Shown: positions 1-64,000 of the stretch, in pieces | Layout of the letters: every line of letters starts with the position of its first letter | Position numbering within the stretch: position 1 is the first letter of the stretch | Origin: Amorphochlora amoebiformis | Lineage: Eukaryota; Cercozoa; Chlorarachniophyceae | Direction of reading: 5' to 3' | Assembly: GCA_054601695.1 (NCBI GenBank) | Contig: BAAHQB010000209.1 | Location: 62,001-126,000 of the forward strand | DNA length: 64,000 bases | Notes under the pieces: generated by a model | What the model was told of the DNA's origin: nothing | Databases searched by the model: none | What the model saw: only the letters and a program-made list of their open reading frames with translations | Translations under genes and position numbers: made by a program

Positions 1-103
1 TAAATGTTTTCAAGTATATATATTATAATATATACATACACGTATATATGTATATATAATATTTATATAATATATATAATATATATATATATATATATAC
101 AGT

Positions 104-140
<37 letters not shown>

Positions 141-435
141 AATATTGTACATATATATATATATATATATATGTATATATGCATACATATATATATATAT
201 ATATATGTATTATATATTGACAATATATAGATATATATAATATATATACATACATACATATTTATATATATATATATATATATATGTAATATAATATGTT
301 TTCATATGCTTACCTGTATTTTTATTCGTGTGTAGATTGGGATATATGTAATTTAACATTCTCTATCTATGTGCAGATTTACATATTGTATATAGTTTAT
401 ATAGTTTATATATATATTATATATAATTTATATTA

Positions 436-523
<88 letters not shown>

Positions 524-763
524 CACACACATACATGTATATATATATATGTGTGTAAATATATATTTATTACATAGTATATATGTACATATACATACAT
601 ATATATATATATATATTATATATATATATATATATGTATATGTATATCTATTTGTATATATGTATGCGTGTATGTAAAAAAGTATTTATACGCGTACACA
701 TCTAAAGACATACACATATATATATATAAAATATACATATATATATATAAAAAATATATATAT

Positions 764-797
<34 letters not shown>

Positions 798-962
798 ATA
801 TACATATAGTGTACAATAACAATGTAGACACTATTACATTATATTTTACATAATATATATATTATATAAAAGAAGTATTGGATATACACACATATACTGT
901 TACATTATATTTTACATAATGTAAATATTATATAAAAGTAGTATTGGATTTACATACATACA

Positions 963-1000
<38 letters not shown>

Positions 1001-1115
1001 GATATGTTATATATATATATATGTATGTAATATATATATATATATATACATACATAAATATATATGTATACATATATATATATATATAATGTATATATAT
1101 GTTATATATACATAT

Positions 1116-1153
<38 letters not shown>

Positions 1154-1168
1154 GAATATATATGAATA

Positions 1169-1213
<45 letters not shown>

Positions 1214-1285
1214 CCAATTGTATAGATGATTGTACTTCGAATTCCATATATATATATATTATATATATATATATATATATGCATA

Positions 1286-1320
<35 letters not shown>

Positions 1321-1425
1321 TATAATTTACATACAACATTGTATATATAATGTATATACCATATACATATGTTCTATATGTATACTTCAAATATGTATAT
1401 ATGTTGTATATATATATATATACAC

Positions 1426-1496
<71 letters not shown>

Positions 1497-1592
1497 TAGA
1501 TTCATGTATACGTATATATATATATATATATATATATACAATTTACGTGTTTGATTATGTATCTATTTATCTCAATTGGAAGACAATCTCAG
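1..1592. repeat. AT microsatellite region upstream of first recognised exon
   Basis: Almost continuous (TA)n with short interruptions (TGTGTA, ACACAC). No exon is recognisable. The open frames here are alternating Ile-Tyr artefacts. It is presumably an intron of the USP gene, since that gene has no start codon in the window. Confidence 0.8.
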
Positions 1593-58739
<57,147 letters not shown>

Positions 58740-58808
58740 ATGGAATCAATCAAGAATTATCTTGGGCTGTTGGCATTGTTAACGGCGATCAACAGCGTCG
58801 ATGGACAG
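58740..58808 (+). CDS. LCCL gene exon 1: signal peptide
   Basis: Encodes [20 protein letters not shown] then DGQ: one positive charge, hydrophobic core LGLLALLTA and a small-residue region before a likely cleavage near Asp-Gly-Gln. Two donors three bases apart (58809 gtggta, 58812 gtatgc) both keep phase 0. The following intron is about 50 nt. Confidence 0.7.
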
Positions 58809-59395
58809 GTGGTATGCTAAACTTTGTGTGAAATCAATACATACCTATTGGATGTATCCAGGTTTCGATAAGCAGCTGTTCAACTTCCTGGGACAGTCTA
58901 TTCCTTCGGTCATCCGGGTCCTACTCGGTGGTGTGCTCTGTAACGCCATCGTCATGTTCAAACACAGTTTGGGGGTACTTTGATAAATCTTCACAAGTGA
59001 AATATGCTTGTGTATATGTGTCTTTTATACGCGTAAAAGATGAAAATGTCTTTCGATTTTTGGGCCACCGTTAATTCTTTCCAGCTCGTAAAAGATACTA
59101 TATTCACCTAACGATTTATCCGGAAAACGTCAAATGAGTTTTCTTTAAGTATTGCGTGCATGTAACTGGTTCTTCGAACTTTTCTGTCTCTCTCGATTTA
59201 CTTCCATCACCATTCTCAGATGTCCTCTGTATTCTGGGTACATCAACGCCGACTCATCGATATGTATGGCTGACCTGAAAGCTAACGTTAGAGATATTAA
59301 CATGTACTTATCCTTAAGCGCAACTGCAGGTACGGCAGCGAGAATGGTTGGAATCTCGGCGGGGACCATCTTTCGCGGTTAATAAATTACACACA

Positions 59396-59436
<41 letters not shown>

Positions 59437-59462
59437 CATATAATACGGATATATATACACAT

Positions 59463-59496
<34 letters not shown>

Positions 59497-59612
59497 GTAT
59501 AAATACATACATATATATATATATATGTATTACATATACATATATATATATATATATATATATGTACATATGTTATAAATGTATCTATATATATATACAT
59601 ATGTTATAAATG

Positions 59613-59647
<35 letters not shown>

Positions 59648-59717
59648 ATAAATTATATACATATGTAAGCATCTATAATATATATAAATATGAAGACATA
59701 CGTTACACCATGTATAC

Positions 59718-59769
<52 letters not shown>

Positions 59770-59828
59770 TAATATATAATATATATATATATATTATATC
59801 TATGTATATATTGTATGTGCATATATAC

Positions 59829-59907
<79 letters not shown>

Positions 59908-60309
59908 AAATAGGTATATATGTGTGTGTATGTGTATAAATGTATAAATACATCATAACTTACATAATTTCCATCAGTGACCTATGTAGGTCTAGTCGCG
60001 GTTGTTGGTTGTACTTCAAATGGTAATATATCCGGCACATTTTTCCCTATCTTCTTCCTCTGTGCCTGTATTTTCTCTCGCGCCTGTCTCAGTGTTTACA
60101 TTCATATTTGTTGTTATTTTTATTATTATTATTAAAATTAATATTCATGTATATTAATATTAATATTAATACATTAAAATTCTAATTAGTTTTAATTTTG
60201 ATTTTAATTTATTATTAATAAGTGGATATATTAATTAGGCTACACCAGTTTTTCGTGGTCCTCTAACTTCGCAAGCTTCTATATTTCACATGGTATACCA
60301 CAAATATAA

Positions 60310-60343
<34 letters not shown>

Positions 60344-60363
60344 TATGTATATTTATATTATAT

Positions 60364-60406
<43 letters not shown>

Positions 60407-60476
60407 TTATATTGGTGTACATTCTTACAGATATATACATGCAAAGTACATATATATATATATAATATATAATATA

Positions 60477-60569
<93 letters not shown>

Positions 60570-60677
60570 ATAATATGTTTGTGTGCGTGTACGTGCGTGG
60601 ATGAAATACACATGTATATATATTATACGAATGAATGTATACAATATATATATATATATATATATGTATATTTTCTC

Positions 60678-60709
<32 letters not shown>

Positions 60710-60723
60710 CATGTATATATACA

Positions 60724-60775
<52 letters not shown>

Positions 60776-61142
60776 ATATGCATATATATACATATATATA
60801 TATATATGTATATATAATATATATATTTATATATGTATAAATTTATACATATATATACATATATATATATATATATAATATAGATATATGTACATGTATA
60901 TAATATATGTACAATCACAAAACAGTTGGATACCCAGCTCTTCCAACCCCGTACCCGGTGTTATATATTTTATTTACTTCTGCATGTATAAATTATACAT
61001 ATTAATATTTGTATACATATTATATCTATCTATCTATCTATATATATATATATATATATGTATATATTTATATATATATATATATGTATATATATATTAT
61101 GTACACATTAAACATATGTGCATATTTTGTACGTATTGTATG

Positions 61143-61180
<38 letters not shown>

Positions 61181-61183
61181 TAT

Positions 61184-61217
<34 letters not shown>

Positions 61218-61238
61218 TGCATATATCTCTGTACATGT

Positions 61239-61290
<52 letters not shown>

Positions 61291-61566
61291 TATGCGTGTG
61301 TGTATATATAAACTGAAAATTGATTGTTGAGAACATTATATACATACCTATATTAATTTCATACATATATATAAATATGATTACATATATATAAATACAT
61401 GCATACATATATGCACACACATATATATAATATATCAACCCTTAATTTTGTGCATTTAGAGTCATATAGATGTATAAAAAATTATAGATATGAATACATT
61501 TATGGATATATATTTAATATACGTATATATATATATATACATATAATATGTATATATGTTATGTTA

Positions 61567-61611
<45 letters not shown>

Positions 61612-61702
61612 ATATTACGTATATATATATATATATATACATGCTTTCAGGTATGCATTTTCTGCATATCGATGAATATACATATCCATATAAATATATA
61701 TG

Positions 61703-61734
<32 letters not shown>

Positions 61735-61789
61735 ATATCTATAAACGTGTATATATATATATATATGTATATATGTATATACATATATA

Positions 61790-61828
<39 letters not shown>

Positions 61829-62078
61829 ATATACATGCATATATGTATATATATAGACACCGTTTCCCGCGAGCTCAACTTGGTAACGTTCCCAAGTTCT
61901 TTTGTTTTTACTCTCTCTCTCTCTCTCTTCATCCCTCCTTCACACAGTCGTTCACGATCACTTTTATGCTGATTTCTATTCATTTTGTTTGTATTTCTGC
62001 TCTCTCTCTCTCTTCTCCCTCTCTCCCTCTCTCTTTATCCTTCCACCTTTTCAGAACGAAAACAAAATACGTATATGT

Positions 62079-62126
<48 letters not shown>

Positions 62127-62193
62127 ACAGATATATGTATATATATATACATATTATACATACGTATGTGTATATATATATATATATGTATAT

Positions 62194-62262
<69 letters not shown>

Positions 62263-62310
62263 ATGTGTGTTCATGAAATACAGGTACCTATTTTATATAC
62301 ATATTTATAT

Positions 62311-62344
<34 letters not shown>

Positions 62345-62677
62345 GAATATACAATACATAATATAATATATAATATACAATATATAATATATAATATACA
62401 ATAAAAGGTACCCAACGCCATTTCCCACGCCATTCCCCTCTCCATTTCCCATCTATACATTCTACCCTACGCCCTACCCGTCTCCGTAAGTAACCTATTT
62501 TTTTTTCCGGGATCGTATTTGTATTCTGCATCTTTCTTATGTAGACATTTATGTATATTCTTGCATGTACCTATTTAACGTATGTATTTATAAAATATAA
62601 CATATATATATATATATACATATATATTTATATTATATAAATATATACATATATGTATACGCAAACACACACACACA

Positions 62678-62712
<35 letters not shown>

Positions 62713-62724
62713 ATATAATAGGTA

Positions 62725-62774
<50 letters not shown>

Positions 62775-63054
62775 ATATAATATAGAATATATAATATATA
62801 ATACATAATATATAATATATAATATATATAATATATGATCTATAACAAATAATACAAGGTACCCAACGCCATTTCCCACGCCATTCCCCTCTCCATTCCC
62901 CATCTATACATTCTACCCTACGCCCTACCCGTCTCCGTAAGTAACCTATTTTTTTTTCCGGGATCGTATTTGTATTCTGCATCTTTCTTATATATACATT
63001 TATGTATAGTCTTGCATATACATATATTTATAAACACATATCTGTATAAAATAT

Positions 63055-63116
<62 letters not shown>

Positions 63117-63119
63117 AAT

Positions 63120-63167
<48 letters not shown>

Positions 63168-63314
63168 ATATATATATATATAGGTACGTATAATTCTGTA
63201 CAGGTGTATTTGCGTATGTATATATAAATACATATAGGTACATATACATATGTAAGTATATATATACACATATATATGTGGTAGATGTGTACATGTAATT
63301 TAATATATGTTTCC

Positions 63315-63353
<39 letters not shown>

Positions 63354-63479
63354 CATATGTAGCATATGTAGCATATATATATATATATATATATATATAA
63401 ATGGCATAATAAATAAATATAAGTATATATCAAGTGGAAATATATTATAAGTGTATAATATATATATATATATATATAT

Positions 63480-63518
<39 letters not shown>

Positions 63519-63525
63519 AATATGT

Positions 63526-63562
<37 letters not shown>

Positions 63563-63773
63563 TATATAGAAGAGGGCATAAACAACATAAAACGTAGATC
63601 ATTCGTTTCCACACTCTCTCTCCCTAGTTCTCTCGCTCTCTCTCCCTCTCTCTCTTCTCAAAATGGAAACAATGTAAACATTTATATACATATATATATA
63701 TATATATTTATATTATATATATATGTTCATATAAATATATAGAAATACATACATATATATATATATACTTCAA

Positions 63774-63807
<34 letters not shown>

Positions 63808-63916
63808 CATATATAATATATATATATATATGTAATATATAAATATCCCCACAATTAAGGTACCCGACATCATTCCCCACCTACCCTACATATTATCCTA
63901 CGCCCTACCCGTCTCC
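58740..63916 (+). CDS. Secreted LCCL-domain protein with Tyr/Pro-rich tail, 3' partial
   Basis: Exons: 58740-58808 (or 58811), 58862-58974, 59220-59329, 59978-60022, 60239-60292, 60926-60957, 61857-61882, 62408-62485, 62859-62936, 63860-63916, with all phases compatible. The product has a signal peptide ([16 protein letters not shown]...), an LCCL-like domain ([51 protein letters not shown]), then a Tyr/Pro-rich tail. LCCL domains occur in extracellular proteins of animals and of apicomplexans and other protists. The first ATG was chosen because it opens a clear signal peptide. About 221 codons are visible; the gene continues beyond the window. An alternative frame over exon 2 ([12 protein letters not shown]...) is open but does not join in phase with exon 1. 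Confidence 0.75.
58862..60292 (+). CDS. LCCL gene exons 2-5: LCCL-like domain
   Basis: Exons: 58862-58974 (ends phase 2), 59220-59329 (ends phase 1), 59978-60022, 60239-60292. The joined reading gives [69 protein letters not shown] and [17 protein letters not shown]. The LCCL signature 'C..C......VWG...Y..DSSIC.A' and the terminal 'NG..S.SW....SF' are visible. Reading on from exon 3 without splicing adds 17 residues and stops at 59380-59382, so intron retention would truncate the protein. Confidence 0.75.
60023..62407. repeat. Introns of the LCCL gene
   Basis: 60293-60925 and 60958-61856 are TA arrays. 61883-62070 is pyrimidine-rich with (CT)n runs. 62071-62400 returns to TA and TATAATA repeats. 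60110-60230 is an ATT/TTAA-rich stretch. No additional exon was recognised between 60958 and 61856. Confidence 0.7.
60926..61882 (+). CDS. LCCL gene exons 6-7: start of Tyr/Pro-rich tail
   Basis: Two very small exons, 60926-60957 ([10 protein letters not shown]) and 61857-61882 (TPFPASSTW). Both carry the Y/F-P-T-P motif seen in the next three exons, and their phases (1/0 and 0/2) link exon 5 to exon 8. The acceptor of exon 7 sits directly at the end of a TA tract. Confidence 0.6.
62408..62485 (+). CDS. LCCL gene exon 8: Tyr/Pro repeat exon, copy 1
   Basis: 78 nt, phase 2/2, between AG and gtaagt. Encodes [20 protein letters not shown] then TPYPSP. The donor sequence is a perfect GTAAGT. Confidence 0.7.
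62859..62936 (+). CDS. LCCL gene exon 9: Tyr/Pro repeat exon, copy 2
   Basis: 78 nt, identical to copy 1 except for one synonymous change (TTT to TTC). The following 60 or so intron bases (including gtaagtaacc and the T8 ccggga stretch) are also identical. Spacing to copy 1 is 451 nt. A recent tandem duplication. Confidence 0.7.
63860..63916 (+). CDS. LCCL gene exon 10: Tyr/Pro repeat exon, diverged copy 3
   Basis: 57 nt, phase 2/2. Encodes [19 protein letters not shown]. It shares the 3' end (ctacgccctacccgtctcc) and the donor region with copies 1 and 2 but is 21 nt shorter and diverged in the middle. The gene continues past the window end. Confidence 0.65.
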
Positions 63917-64000
63917 GTAAGTAACCTATTCGTTTTCGGGGTCGTAGTTTTGTTCTTGTTCTTTCTTATGCTCGCACTTGCGTGTGTGTGTGTGTGTATA

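Noticed and set aside
58801-58983. Plus-strand frame [17 protein letters not shown]... with a hydrophobic end
   Set aside because: It runs through a 50-nt intron with good GT and AG. The alternative frame after splicing completes an LCCL signature and joins later exons in phase.
62271-62982. Two near-identical minus-strand frames beginning [15 protein letters not shown]
   Set aside because: They are the reverse of the duplicated Tyr/Pro exon and its intron. The plus strand has AG and GTAAGT sites, symmetric phases and motif continuity with exons 6, 7 and 10.

Overview
The window is nuclear DNA from an intron-dense eukaryote, probably a protist. Short coding islands of mixed base composition are separated by introns that consist largely of (TA)n microsatellite. 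No bacterial features, RNA genes or CRISPR arrays were seen. I cannot name the species. The intron density, the occasional GC-AG introns and an LCCL-domain gene would fit several protist lineages (dinoflagellates, other alveolates, rhizarians), but that is inference.

Gene 1 (+ strand, about 1593-54939, 5' end outside the window) is a giant ubiquitin-specific protease of the USP9X/fat facets/USP34 class. I joined 119 exons by hand using splice sites and phase. The chain is open throughout, totals 8,391 nt (2,796 codons plus stop), and has one unresolved join at exon 8. The order is: an N-terminal helical-repeat region, a ubiquitin-like fold (exons at 16421-18279), an EF-hand-like stretch (20514-21710), more helical repeats, the USP catalytic domain (33123-40149) with Cys, QCDAQEF and His boxes, a further helical region, a RanBP2/NZF zinc finger (49961-50038), a Ser/Pro-rich linker, a possible Tudor/chromo-barrel-like module, and a C-terminal UBA domain ending at 54939. 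It should remove ubiquitin from substrates and has two predicted ubiquitin-reading modules after the catalytic core.

From 54940 to 58739 lies an intergenic stretch with TA arrays and some non-repetitive islands in which I can support no gene.

Gene 2 (+ strand, from 58740, running off the window end) encodes a secreted protein: signal peptide, an LCCL-like domain over five exons, then a Tyr/Pro-rich tail built from small exons. Three of the tail exons (62408-62485, 62859-62936, 63860-63916) are tandem, phase-2/2 copies of one exon. Two of them are nearly identical, introns included.

Other content: small tandem repeats inside introns, one non-TA insertion resembling a solo LTR (about 41065-41439), a decayed duplicate of one exon (34176-34199), and trinucleotide AT arrays.
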